From positions 15,617,001-15,681,000 of the forward strand of contig CM060880.1 in the NCBI GenBank assembly GCA_030762935.1: a DNA stretch of 64,000 nt. Reading direction: 5' to 3'. Below the pieces are notes generated by a model. It had not been told where the DNA came from, searched no databases, and was given only the letters and a program-made list of their open reading frames with translations. This document shows positions 47,583 to 58,084 of this stretch, piece by piece (the stretch's first letter is position 1; the number at the start of each line of letters is the position of its first letter). The position numbers and the translations under genes were made by a program. The stretch comes from Hymenopus coronatus. Lineage: Eukaryota > Arthropoda > Insecta > Mantodea > Hymenopodidae.

Positions 47583-47672
47583 GGTACTTATTGTTAACAT
47601 GCTCCAATAGCACAATGGTTAACATGTTGGAAACTCATGGTGTAGATCGGAAGTTCAAATCATGTCTGTGAA
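47583..47672 (+). repeat. tRNA-like sequence left of the transposase relic
   Basis: caatggttaacatgttggaa, then aactcatggtgtagatcg and gaagttcaaatcatg: A-box-like and B-box-like words with tRNA spacing. A similar sequence in reverse lies at 49190-49260, on the other side of the transposase relic. Confidence 0.4.
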
Positions 47673-47694
47673 TAAACAAGTTTTTTATTAATTT

Positions 47695-48800
47695 CTGTTC
47701 ATGTTTCAAGAACATTCTAACATTCATGATTTCTTTTATGGACTAGAAAGTGGATTTGCCTGTAAATATGAAATTGCAGCCATTTGTGTGCACTGTGGAA
47801 CAATGTTTTCAAATAGAGAGTATCTGGATGCTATTAGTAAACGGGGAAGTGTAGCAGAATGCAACAGAGGTACATTATCTATACCAACAGAGGTTTCTGG
47901 AGAGAACACTTCCTCAGATCATGTTTTTGTGAGTTGTGAACCACTATCTGGAATCAGGAACAGTGTACAAGACACCACATACACAAAGAGATCGCCCTGT
48001 CTGTGACCAAACAATGATGGATCATGTGACTCTGCCATTCAGCATCCGCATTGTAGCACAAGGGACATTCACACAATCTTCCATGCTGAGAATATCACAC
48101 CATACGAAGTTTCACCCTTATTGTCTTCAACTATATCAGAACCTACTGCAGCTGGACCATGGACAGAGAGTGGCATTTGCCAGGTGGATCATACAACAAA
48201 CTGAACAATATCCACATTTTTTGGCCAATGTGTTATTTACAGATGAAGCAGGGTTCCATAACACAGGCCACGTAAATCGCCAAACATGCATTAATGGAGC
48301 ACTGTAAACCCACATTGGAGGCGACAGACAGCCTTACAAGCCTGATGGGGCTTCAACGTTTGGGCTATCATCTAATAGGTCCATATTTTTATGTTGGTCA
48401 ACTCACTGAGAATCGCTTTATCCACTTCCTACAACACCAGCTGTCTACTCTACTGGATGAAGTGCCATTGCAGAACCAACTAACAATGTGGTACCAACAT
48501 GCTGGGGTGCAAGCTTATTTGGCAGTGATGGATTGGATGGCATGAACTAATAGGGTGGTGAGTATGCTCACCAGAGCTAACCCCATTAGATTTCTTCTTA
48601 TGGGGTTATCTTATAAACATTATCGTGTACCAGGGGTGGTCCATGACCCCTCAACAGCTCAGGGAACGCATCATCTTTGCTTGCCATGACATCACACTGG
48701 CCATGTTGTGCTGGGTTAGGCTGCAATAATGTTAGATTGAGATTTTGCATATGCTGGCCAGTTCAAATACCTATTCAACCACATGGTGGAAACAAGTAAA
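47695..48800 (+). pseudogene. Transposase relic of the DUF4817 / DEA(T)F group
   Basis: Three overlapping frames give most of a transposase. The N-terminal domain (HDFFYGLESG, FSNREYLDAI) resembles DUF4817. It is followed by KFHPYCLQLYQNLLQLDHGQ, the first catalytic box LFTDEAGFHN (near 48235), YHLIGPYFYVGQLTENRF and MWYQHAGVQAYL. That last box normally reads MHDGAPAH, so the second Asp is lost. In another frame PLDFFLWGYL (near 48585) keeps the third Asp. Frameshifted and inactive. Confidence 0.82.
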
Positions 48801-49189
48801 TTGTAAAGGCTTATTGTGTGATGGTCTTCTGGCGTGATGTCATAGTCACTGTTAAATGCACTACCTACGGAATCAGCAAGGTTCACAACGATCATAATAT
48901 GGCTTGCAAACGTTATCTAGTTAGTATGTACATACTGCATTACAGAACAATTTTGTATGAAAGAATAGCTTTAAATTGTAAAATAGTATTAAATGCTGCC
49001 TTATGTTTGTAAGTTATAACTATAATGTTATATGCATTTATTTATGGTGTTCATTAAAGCATATTTTAACAAGTAAAAATTTGTGTTTTAATGAAATTTA
49101 AATAATTAAACTATTATGTGAAATGACACTTCCATGCCAAACTATCACTTCTCATTAAATTTACTAAGCATAAAAAGTACCTTCAAGTG

Positions 49190-49260
49190 GCAGTATTTGA
49201 ACCTGGAACGTTCACCACTGAAGGCCAACATGCACACTATTACAGCAAGTCACTTCATGC
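49190..49260 (-). repeat. tRNA-like sequence right of the transposase relic, reversed
   Basis: On the minus strand: taatagtgtgcatgttggcc, then ttcagtggtgaacgttc and caggttcaaatac. It aligns with 47583-47672 in head-to-tail inverted position. Confidence 0.4.
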
Positions 49261-49494
49261 ACAGAAGTGCAAAGCATATTTCAGCCGAAAAAAGATACAA
49301 TGTAATGCATTGGATGGTGTTTATACATAGCCTATAAAATGCAGGGACTGCTTAACTTCTCAATCCAAGGTTGAGAAGACTCATCCAGTAGAAATGTTCT
49401 TTTTTTTCAACAGAGGGCTCAAACATTGCATAAAAGAACAAACAACAAGGACAAACTATCAACCAAGGACAAGGAGCTGAGGATGTGGGAGAGA

Positions 49495-49990
49495 TTTTTA
49501 CTTCCTCTACACATACTATGTACATAGTGTATAGAGAAGGTATTACATTCCACCCAAAAATTCAATACCGAGATTTCACTGAAAATACATGTTTTGAGTC
49601 CTCCTGAATCCAAAAAAAGCATTTTTAGAAAAATGTCCATGTGTGTCTGTGGACAGCATAGCTCAAAAACTAAAAGACCGTTAAATACTAAACTTGGTAT
49701 TTAATTTGGGTGTCTTCCAAGGATGCAAAACGAAGCTTTTCAAGGAAATCCCCCTCCAAATACCCTTTACATGGAACTTACAAACAAAGGAACTTCAATC
49801 ACATATCAACCAGCTTTTGACTATCACTTTAACCAATGCTACTCCCTTATTTCGCTTCTACTTACAAGGAAGCAAGTAATAAGATTATTTCTGCTAATTT
49901 GTTCTTGATTAGCATGAAGTAAATAGAAACATTAGCTTTTTAACAATAATTTGTTGCAGAGATGTAGAGAAAGTCATGTGAATGGAATAC
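49495..49990 (-). repeat. Dispersed repeat DR1, reversed, internally deleted
   Basis: The left part (acattccacccaaaaattc, aaacttggtatttaatttg) is the DR1 3' end reversed; the right part (cttgattagcatgaag, agagaaagtcatgtgaatg) is its 5' end reversed. About half of the body is missing. Confidence 0.6.
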
Positions 49991-50951
49991 ATCTGAATTT
50001 TTTTATTGATTTTTTTTTTTTTTTTTTTTTGTATAATAAGTAAAGTAATGTGAGTGTTAAAGTTGACTTGTAACTATGAATAAAACTTTGCTAAAGAATA
50101 CATAAGCAGTGCAATCAGCTACAACAACAAGCATTAATGGTGTGGCAAAAGCATTCCTGAATCTGTCATACCTACAATCAAGCCCTTCACTTCTATTCAA
50201 CAATGTGAGGTACCTGATAGGTACCTGATTTACATTTTTGTTTCTTAATGCAACTCATGTCATTCCCAGACAAAGCCAACATAAATATAGAAGTGATAAG
50301 CCATAAGCAACTTTAAATGTAAAATAATCAATCCTAACAAGATGCAAGAGGAAGTCAGCAAAAGGGGCTTATCAGCAATATGTTTGTGTTCATTACTCAC
50401 AGAAAAACAATTTTGCTTATGACATGCATTTAAGTGCAACTATATTACAAGTTTACAACCAAGCACTACATTTGACAATATTTAAAAAAATAAAATAACT
50501 AAATTCAGATGCATTTTTATGGACCATTCAGATAACATGAGCATTTTTTTATGATTTAATTAAGTCTTCTTATTTACATTAAACTAAGTTTTAAATAATT
50601 TTAGTTTTCTCTTTCACAAAAATAATTTAATAATTATAAGTTTCTTTTGTCTTTAAAAGCATGAAAGTTAAAGTTTTAATTTTTTATTTCACTTATTTTA
50701 TTACTACAATTATTTTTTATAACAAAGAAACTGTTGTACAGAAAAATGCACTGCAAAAATGAAAGCTCAATAAATAACACATATAGTTTGGATCAAATAA
50801 TTTATTAGCTTTAATTCTTTCACAGCATTTGCTTGTGGTGAAATTTACTTGGAAACTATTAATGTGGATTATGAAGCCTCGCACATTCTTCAAATTAAAA
50901 TAAATGTTAGCAATCAAGTGATTCAATGGAATAAAAGTTATAATTACTGTT

Positions 50952-51175
50952 CAAATAGGAGTAAAAACATAGATTACACTGAAACTTCACTCTTGAAATA
51001 AAGTAACTCATCTCAAAATCCATCTATCCAGAAGAGACCTCCACAGGCCGCTACCACAAGTTCATCAGTGAATCTCCATTGAATATGGAAGCAACAGCCA
51101 CCGAAACATGTCCAAAGTAAGTCACTTTTTTCAAGAGTGAAGTTTGAGTGTAATCTATGTTTTTACTCCTATTTG
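50952..51175. repeat. Inverted repeat, 55-bp arms, around a decayed hammerhead-like core
   Basis: Arms 50952-51007 and 51121-51175 begin caaataggagtaaaaaca and its complement; they differ at three or four positions. The spacer contains ggaagcaacagccacc followed by gaaacatgtcc, and then aaagtaagtcac. The same order (ggaagc, gaaacatg, aagtaagtgat) occurs in each arm of the 33755-33968 palindrome. Confidence 0.9.
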
Positions 51176-51179
51176 ATTA

Positions 51180-52770
51180 GTTACTTCACTGTGCATTCCC
51201 ATTAATATTTTAGTATAATTAGTATGTTTTAAAATTAAATGCTTATTGTTAAAAAGAAACATTTTTTTAAACAGAAAACTAAAATTCTATAAGCTTTAGT
51301 TTAGCATAAAGAGAGGAGTGAAATACATATTTAAAAGAGCTTGATATTACTATGTAGAATGATTGCTATGAAATTAACATTTATGAGCCAGACATTATGT
51401 ATTTCTCAAGTTTTCAGAACAGGGATCCCAGGTTTTGTAAAAAAAAATCTGATTGCTACATTCAATATTCTTTAACCATAATAATTTGCTTTTTTTGTTC
51501 CTTATTAACTGTTTATTGCTTTCTTTGCTTCTGGGGAATACACACTCCAGGTTAATGGTTAATGGTAAAACATATTTTGCATATATGGAAATAGATTGGT
51601 AGCAGAGAAGGCTGGTGCCTAACATATTCTAATACACATTGTGAAATAGTAGCTGTTAAAAGATTCAAAACTCAACAGGGCAAGTTTACCTGATGTTACA
51701 AGTATCTTATTTTATTTCTGTCAGGTGCTTGATGGGTTAGAGATTTCAGCCATAAGGCTTACTCCTCTATGCTGAAAATTATGTCAATTAATTTCTGAGT
51801 GTGTTGAGTTCAAAAAGAACACCATAAACTAGGGAAGAGATGATGCTGTTACAAAGTATTACAGAGCACAAATGATGGAAGTAAAGCTATAGTGCAGTTT
51901 CTTCATACCTCTCCTCATGGTTTTTAAATATGCTTAAAAGCAACTGCTCCATGTCAGTAGATTTATGGGGATGTAAAAGAACTCCTGCAGGATGAAATTC
52001 CAGCAGACCAGCAGCACTGATATGATCAGCGACAGCATCATTAACAAACAATTTTTTCTTCTTCTTTTAGTTGTGATGATACAATACCTTCATTTGGATG
52101 CTCCACACTGAGTTTTTGTAACTATTTTCTATTCACTCTTAGGGTGATCCAAAAAGACTAAAACAGATCCACGTGGCCAATACACTGTTGTACAACACAG
52201 TAGTAGTGAGCGCAAGAATGTAATCCCATGCTAACAATCTAAATTACAGTTTGATTTTATTCTTGAATTGCATAATATTCTATACAAATACCTAAGAGTT
52301 AAATTGAAGCCGATTTGTACCACTAATCAGAGCTACTAGTCCCAACATGCTATTTGTATGAGTCACCTGATTTACACAATAATGGCTGCTGGCTATTGCT
52401 GTTTCGAATCATGGAGGACAGTTGCTGTGAGTTTCCTCTTGCATTTTTGTCAAGTTACATAAAGCATAATGCTGGTAAACTATTGACTAGTAGTGTAATA
52501 GCTATAATGTTGAATGTATAGAGTAAGTTTTGTGAGAAATATCCAGCTCTTCCCCTGAAAGCAGTGGTGAAATTAACATTTGAGTTCACTGGTGTTTCGG
52601 CTACAGATATAAGTGGTGCTCACAAAGAAAAATCTTAAATGGAAAAAGTGGATACACATGAGAAAAAAAAAGAAAACATCTGAAATATGCAATGCAAGTA
52701 TGGGATGATATTGTGAAAAATACAGTTTGTGTAATAATGCACAATTTCTTTTTAAAAATGAGTTGATAAA
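51180..52770. other. Intron sequence with a possible transposon start near 52140
   Basis: agggtgatccaaaaagacta at 52141 resembles the outer end of mariner-group elements, but no transposase follows. Otherwise nothing recognised. Confidence 0.3.
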
Positions 52771-52992
52771 GTGCTACATGTAATGAGAGGAGAATCGTTG
52801 TTTTGGGAATTTTTTTTTGTAGTTTTTAATGCCTGTTTTTACTGCTATGGCACCACAGACGAGTTTTGGGAGATGGATAGTTTAAGTGACACCGTTGTTG
52901 ATAACAACCTTGGAGTGGAAAGCAGCAGCACAAACAGCTCAAACGATGATTGTGATATTGAGAGAATAGAGCCACTTCCAGAGAGTGAATAA
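52771..52992 (+). other. Acidic Ser/Asp-rich open frame, 73 codons, unrecognised
   Basis: The second half, from MDSLSDTVVDNN to RIEPLPESE, is acidic and Ser/Asn-rich. A ttttttttgtag acceptor-like word precedes it, and aatgtaagtt, a donor-like word, follows the stop. This could be an exon of a transposon or chance; I make no functional claim. Confidence 0.15.
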
Positions 52993-53129
52993 ATGTAAGT
53001 TATCGCATACATGTTATTTATTTTTTTTCTCATGTTTTTAGAGTTAATTATTACATGTATACCCATTTTTTTTTGTTATGGCTAACAAAATTATTCAAAG
53101 AATACAAGCGAGCAAATTCATGGATTTGA

Positions 53130-53745
53130 AACTGTGATGACCTAACATCAAGCGAATGGCGTGAATCTATAAAAATGATGGCTAATGTATCCACCATGTG
53201 TTCCATACCGGGTAGATTGCAAGAAAACAGCCCTGTCGGCAATGCCACAGAGAGATAGAAACACCTGCACACGTCTTAGGATCTTGCCCTCATGGAGAAC
53301 TATTATGCAACTTTTGCCATCACAAAATTCGCTCAGTGATCGCCGACAAACTGCAAACAAACAACTACAAAGACTTTGAAGAAGTCCACGGACTGGAAAC
53401 TAACAGTTGCACTAGACGAATTGACATGATTGCAATTCGAGAAGATGCATCATTGACCCTACCATTAGGTTTGAAAAGCTCAAAGGACAACCAGAGGACA
53501 TAACAAAGAGAAAAGGGATATTTACACACCCACAATTCCATACTTGAAGACAAAATATTATCTAAATATTATAGAGGTAATTGTTCTTATGGTCGGAACT
53601 CGGGGCACCATTCCTTTACATTTTTTCAATACCTGGAAGAAGTTTGGACTGAAGAAGGAAAAAATAAAAGAAATTGCCATATCTGCAATAAGAGATTCAA
53701 TTTCTCTTCTTCGAAATCATTTGTATAATAACCGTTTTTAGTATT
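53130..53745 (+). pseudogene. R2-like LINE, C-terminal zinc knuckle and endonuclease region
   Basis: Across one main frame with shifts I read CRQCQRETETPAHVLGSCPH (Cys/His knuckle, 53234-53293), then VIADKLQTNNYKDFEEVHGL, CTRRIDMIAIRED (restriction-like endonuclease core) and, after a break, TPTIPYLKTKYYLN. The last frame, ending in a stop at 53741, carries IEVIVLMVGTRGTIPLHF, a TWKKFGL box and a hydrophobic helix. This order matches the C-terminus of R2-type or related site-specific LINE proteins in arthropods. The RT domain upstream is not seen. Confidence 0.8.
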
Positions 53746-54689
53746 TCCACGGTCTATATTTCTTTAATATAAATTATTTATTGTATGTTAATTTTATATT
53801 ATCTATGTTTAATAATCCTTTTGCTGCTTTTAGTTTCCTTTTCGATTGCTATACAATGAAAACTGTCGATATCTCATTATCTTTATAGAAGAGTTTTAAG
53901 TTGTTTTTTTTTTCGTCTTTTTAGATAATTAATTTATAATTTTCCTGTTTTACTCTGTCCTTGTTGCCAGCCCATAAATATGGGGAGTTGTTATTGTTTC
54001 AATAAATGAAAATAAATGCCATTATAACTAACAGAATATTTTAGTCACCATTTAAGTTGTCGGAATAAGGGCTTTGTTCATTTTAAAAAAATATACTGCG
54101 AGTACACGTTATGTGGTCGTGAAAGTATGACAGCATTTCTGGCGCAAATGGCCAGATAACAGTTATAATGGTGCACTGGTCACCTGGGTTTTGTTTTGGC
54201 AAGGATCAATTTAAGACTGAATAGGCTTTAGATCTATTCCCCCTCTACTTTCCTGCCTCTCTGCGTGCTGGGTAGTCAGCTGACATGAAGTCTACACTCT
54301 TCAGAAGTTGATATATTGTGACACCATATGCTTCAATGTTGCAGTATGTTAGTGCTGTTATAGTGCCAAAAAATCTTTGTACTTTGGTACACAGAATCTT
54401 CATGCACAAGAAACTCATAGAGAAGTGAAACAAGTTACTACTGTGAAACATGCAGTGACAAGTCTTATCTCAATCTTGACAAGTGTCTCAAATGCTATCA
54501 TACTCAGAAAGCTTATTTAGATAGAATTTTTGAGTGTGTAATTCCAAGGTTTAGTCATCTGCCATATTTCCATCAACAATAAAGTGAGTTTTTTGAAAAT
54601 TGGCATAAAATCAACTATGATCCTTTTACCTTTACACAAAATTAGTGATATGAGCATGAATAAGTGCTAATAAGATTGTACTTTCTATT

Positions 54690-54950
54690 TTAGAGGACTT
54701 TTAAAGTTTGTTAGATAGGGCCCACACTAATTCTGCATAGGAAGGGTTTAAATTAAAACTCTAAAAGATAACTGTTGTTCAGGAATTGGAACCATATGAT
54801 ATGAGTAGAGTTAATTTTTGCAGTTTCATGTTGGATATTGTTAACGATCACTCTATTGAACTACATTTAATTTATATTTTCAGATGAAGCATGGTTTTAT
54901 TTACATGGACACCATTTCCAACGTATTCTATATGAAGGTATGTGGCTGCT
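54690..54950 (+). pseudogene. Transposase fragment, DEAWF group
   Basis: Contains KITVVQELEPYDMSRVNFC, MLDIVNDHSIE and, after a shift, FSDEAWFYLHGHHFQ. The first catalytic Asp is kept. The rest of the catalytic domain is missing. Same family as 56080-56790. Confidence 0.8.
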
Positions 54951-55057
54951 ATAGACATCATTTGCATGAGAAATATATGTGTTTGAATTTAAGGGCTTAT
55001 GAGTATCTGCTCTACTTGCTTTCTGATGCCAAGAAAATTTCTATTAGGCTGGGGTAA

Positions 55058-55795
55058 GTGTAAGAGGTGGATCCAGGATTTCTGTAAGGGAGGCATACAC
55101 TGAGTGGTTTGGGGAGGAGAGGGGGTCCTCCATAGAAAATGTATAACATTTAGCTTCAAAAATTTAGACTCTGAAATAGAAAAAAATTGGAGGAACATAC
55201 CTAGCTTTCTATGTTAATAATATTGTTATTTTGTTTAACCACTATACAAAAGATATTATGGTAGGTGAAATATATAAAAATACTTATGAATCAAGCAATT
55301 TAAAAGTAAAATATCCCTGCATTTTTATTTAAATTTAAATTTTAAAAAACTACTTTCTGCATAGGCAATGCAAATCTATGTGTTTGCCCCCAAGTCTGTT
55401 AAGTCAAACAAAAAATAAAACATAATTGTTAACTAATGGCAGTAGAGCACAATCAATAAAATCACAATTTATAACATTGTGTGTGCGCATCCATCTCACT
55501 CCCCACCCACCCTCCTCGACTCAGCAGACCCTAATAAGCCAGCAAACATAAAACTGTGCATGTCAGCTTAGGCAAGCAGACTATTTTTTACTTGCCACAT
55601 TTAAAACGGTTTTATTTAAGTTTATATTATTTTACTAATATTGTTAACAGTTTATTCAACCTTTACTTGAGATTTATTATGTTGCAGCCTGTACTTTTTT
55701 TTTTTTTATATAGTTTTGTTTCATAATAAGGAGGGGGCACACACACCCCTCCCCTCACATCCCTTCTGGATCTGCCCTTGGCAAGAGTACAAAGG
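55058..55795. mobile_element. Candidate hAT-like MITE with imperfect terminal inverted repeats
   Basis: The left end agaggtggatccaggattt and the right end, inverted, aagggcagatccagaaggg share a gatccag core and a G-rich inner part (gggaggcatac and ggggaggggtgtg). The arrangement resembles hAT MITEs beginning CARRGGYGGATCCAG. I found no matching 8-bp target duplication. Confidence 0.4.
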
Positions 55796-56079
55796 CTGTT
55801 GTGAAATTCCAGAATAAAATATGTTAGCTGTATTCTTGTACCTACCATTGCCATAATTGTTGCATAGTTGTTCAATCAATACATACCGTGAGACCCAAAA
55901 ACATCCAATGTTTTTCTACTGCACACATGGAAACATGATAACACACGGCTACTGTACACACGGTCAAGGTGCTGACTTGTTTTACTCTGCTCTGAAAGTG
56001 CAGTATTGAGCTGACGGTGATATCGTGTGGTTGAGTTATTACCAGTCTACTTTATTATTTTATCCTGTACTTAGTCACA

Positions 56080-56790
56080 GAGTGTATTGTGGCCCAGCAT
56101 TTGTTTTCTACTGCACAGCGTGTATTTATTTCTGATTCATATGTGTCAACACATTTCGTGAGTGGACTCTCAATAGTGTATACAATTGACCCACATTTAA
56201 TATATTTTACAGGCAAGGCTTGGTTACATCTTCATGGATATGTGTATATACAAAATGATTGTTTTTTGAGCTCTAAGAAACCTAATATTGTGCATGAAAT
56301 ACCCCTTTTTGACGAAAAAAAATGCTGTATGCTGCACCATTAGTGGAGAAAGAGTTTTAGGCCCAATTTTTTTTTCAAGTCAACAGTTGATGCCTGTACA
56401 TATGTGAATATAATTTTGCCCCCTTTTTAGAGAATTAACAGACAGTGTGCCTGATTTTGCTTTTTTTCAACAAGACTCTGCAACAGCTCATACAGCCAAT
56501 CTTTCGATGAAAACAATTGAAAGTGTGTTTCAGGACAGAATTATTATAGAGATTGTGGCCCCCTTAGTCCTCCAACCTAACCCCCTGCAATTTCTATCTC
56601 TGGGGTAACTTAAAGCATAAATTGTACAAGACAAACCCACACCCTAGAAGAATTAAAACAAAATATCCGCCAGGAAATTGCTAGCATTTCTCAATGTGTA
56701 CTACGGCAAGTGATGGGTAGTTTCCTAAAGAAGTGCCAAAAATGTATGGACAACAGCGGTGGCCAGTTTCAGCACCTCCTTTAAGACAAT
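56080..56790 (+). pseudogene. Transposase relic, DEAWF group
   Basis: VSGLSIVYTIDPHLIYFTGK then AWLHLHGYVYIQN: the family reads FTDEAWFHLSGYVNSQN, so the first catalytic Asp is Gly. It is followed by VHEIPLFD, a shifted FFQQDSATAHTA (second Asp kept), CNFYLWGNLKHKLY (third Asp reads Asn), THTLEELKQNIRQEIASISQ and a GGQFQHLL end before the stop near 56780. Nearly the whole C-terminal two thirds is represented, in three frames. Confidence 0.88.
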
Positions 56791-56974
56791 GGTAAGTAAA
56801 GCCTTCAAAAGTAGTTTCAAAAATGTTGAATAGTTCCATCCACGCCTTTCTATGATAGTGGTAGACAGCAATGAGTGCCAAGGATGTGAACAGCAAAACA
56901 GCAGCTGGTTCGGACGTGTTTGGATCACTACTATTATATTGGTAATGTTGCTATATTTATGTCACCACGGGTAT

Positions 56975-57040
56975 ATGCAGCTCAATGGTTAGAGCAACTG
57001 CATGGAGAGCAGGCGAACCGTGTTCAAATCCCAGCTGTGA
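56975..57040 (+). repeat. tRNA-like sequence
   Basis: gcagctcaatggttagagca, actgcatggagagcagg and gtgttcaaatcccagctg follow tRNA A-box and B-box spacing. It may be the head of a SINE, but no known body follows. An intact cloverleaf was not evident. Confidence 0.45.
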
Positions 57041-57300
57041 TTTTGAATTTTTTAACTGGTTCTAACGGCAATGCAGTACTCACTCCTGCTATAATCTAAA
57101 GTAAACATGGCAGGTTTTTCTTTCAATCATAGTTAGCTTTATTGCTCCAAATAAAACAGTTTGCTACTAACGGCCATGAAATTGAGATTGTTTGTGGTGT
57201 AAAAGGACAGAAGGAGATTTTTCTAAGTGCAGTGATGTGTTCTAACACACAAAACATAAGGTGAGAGAGAAATGTATGCATGATGATTTGAAACCATTAC

Positions 57301-57421
57301 CTGTTCCACGCGAATGGCTTGGAAAGCAGGATGGTTGAGCTCACGTGACACTCCAAGTCGCTGTTTGGAGTCGGTTGAGAGAACCTGACAACTTGATCTC
57401 CGTTTCAGCTGTTCCCATACC
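57301..57421 (-). CDS. RhoBTB: RhoBTB exon A (BTB1 insert region; partial gene)
   Basis: This is the most upstream RhoBTB exon I can see. The acceptor is ttgcag at 57427-57422 (minus strand). The first base completes a codon begun in an unseen exon, then 40 codons run from VWEQLKRR to HPAFQAIRVEQ, followed by donor gtaatg. In known RhoBTB proteins this stretch lies in the poorly conserved insert that splits the first BTB domain, just before the SRLMVVVK-like strand. Alone it would be hard to name; it is assigned because HPAFQ-IRV fits that position and its end phase joins exon B exactly. Upstream exons (GTPase domain, start of BTB1) must lie beyond 64 kb. Confidence 0.75.
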
Positions 57422-58084
57422 CTGCAATCAGGACTTGAGACAAACTTCCAACATTTAAATATCAATAGAAAAAAAGTGATTCTACTACTAATACTGTCTT
57501 TAACCCATTTTTATTCTATCTCAGCATTCTTTTCCCCTTAAGAGTAATAATTGAAGATTTTAATAAATGATATATTTCTTCCAAAAATCAGAGGAAAAAA
57601 ATTAAAATATGCAGAAAAAAGATCAACTTATAAGGGTGTTAAATGAAAGAAAATCATCATGTTTAAAAATATAATGAAGAAGAGGAATTGTTTTCTAGGA
57701 ATGAGTGCACAGAGATTTTAAAAATAACAAAAAGCAAATTATCAAGGAAATGTTTCAGCAGTTTTAGTTCCTGTTCTGTTTTTCTGCATTCCTGAGTACT
57801 TGCAATGAATGATGGAATAATCAATACTTTGCTGGATATTCAACAACTGTGGGCTCTGCAAAGTTTCTTGCTGACACCCAAAATATATTCAATGCAAACT
57901 GACATTTAAAACACAATGGACCATAATTGTTATGAATAATATTTAAAGGAAAACATTAAATGAACAAATTTTACTTTGATAATGCAGAATAGCACCTACA
58001 AAACTGTAAATTTTCAGGTTGATAAGAGATAGTAAAAATGCTTATTTTCCAATAATATTTCTATTTCATTTCCAAAACAATCTG

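Larger units (their letters stand above)
6949..57421 (-). other. RhoBTB: RhoBTB gene, 3' part (seven exons, C-terminal 391 codons)
   Basis: Gene model joining seven minus-strand exons, listed separately. RhoBTB proteins are atypical Rho-family proteins: a GTPase-like domain, then two BTB domains and a conserved C-terminal region; in animals they act as substrate adaptors for Cullin-3 ubiquitin ligases. Every junction uses GT/AG and the phases agree, including a Trp codon split TG|G between the last two exons. Introns are about 13.9, 26.7, 2.1, 1.0, 4.3 and 1.3 kb. The N-terminal GTPase domain and first half of BTB1 are not in the window. The identification rests on recalled family motifs (NRLCLP, LADWC, HRWPPVWYLK) and their order. 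Confidence 0.9.

Noticed and set aside
54245..54451. Minus-strand ORF of 68 codons
   Set aside because: No motif; it lies just upstream of a plus-strand transposase fragment and is probably its antisense flank.
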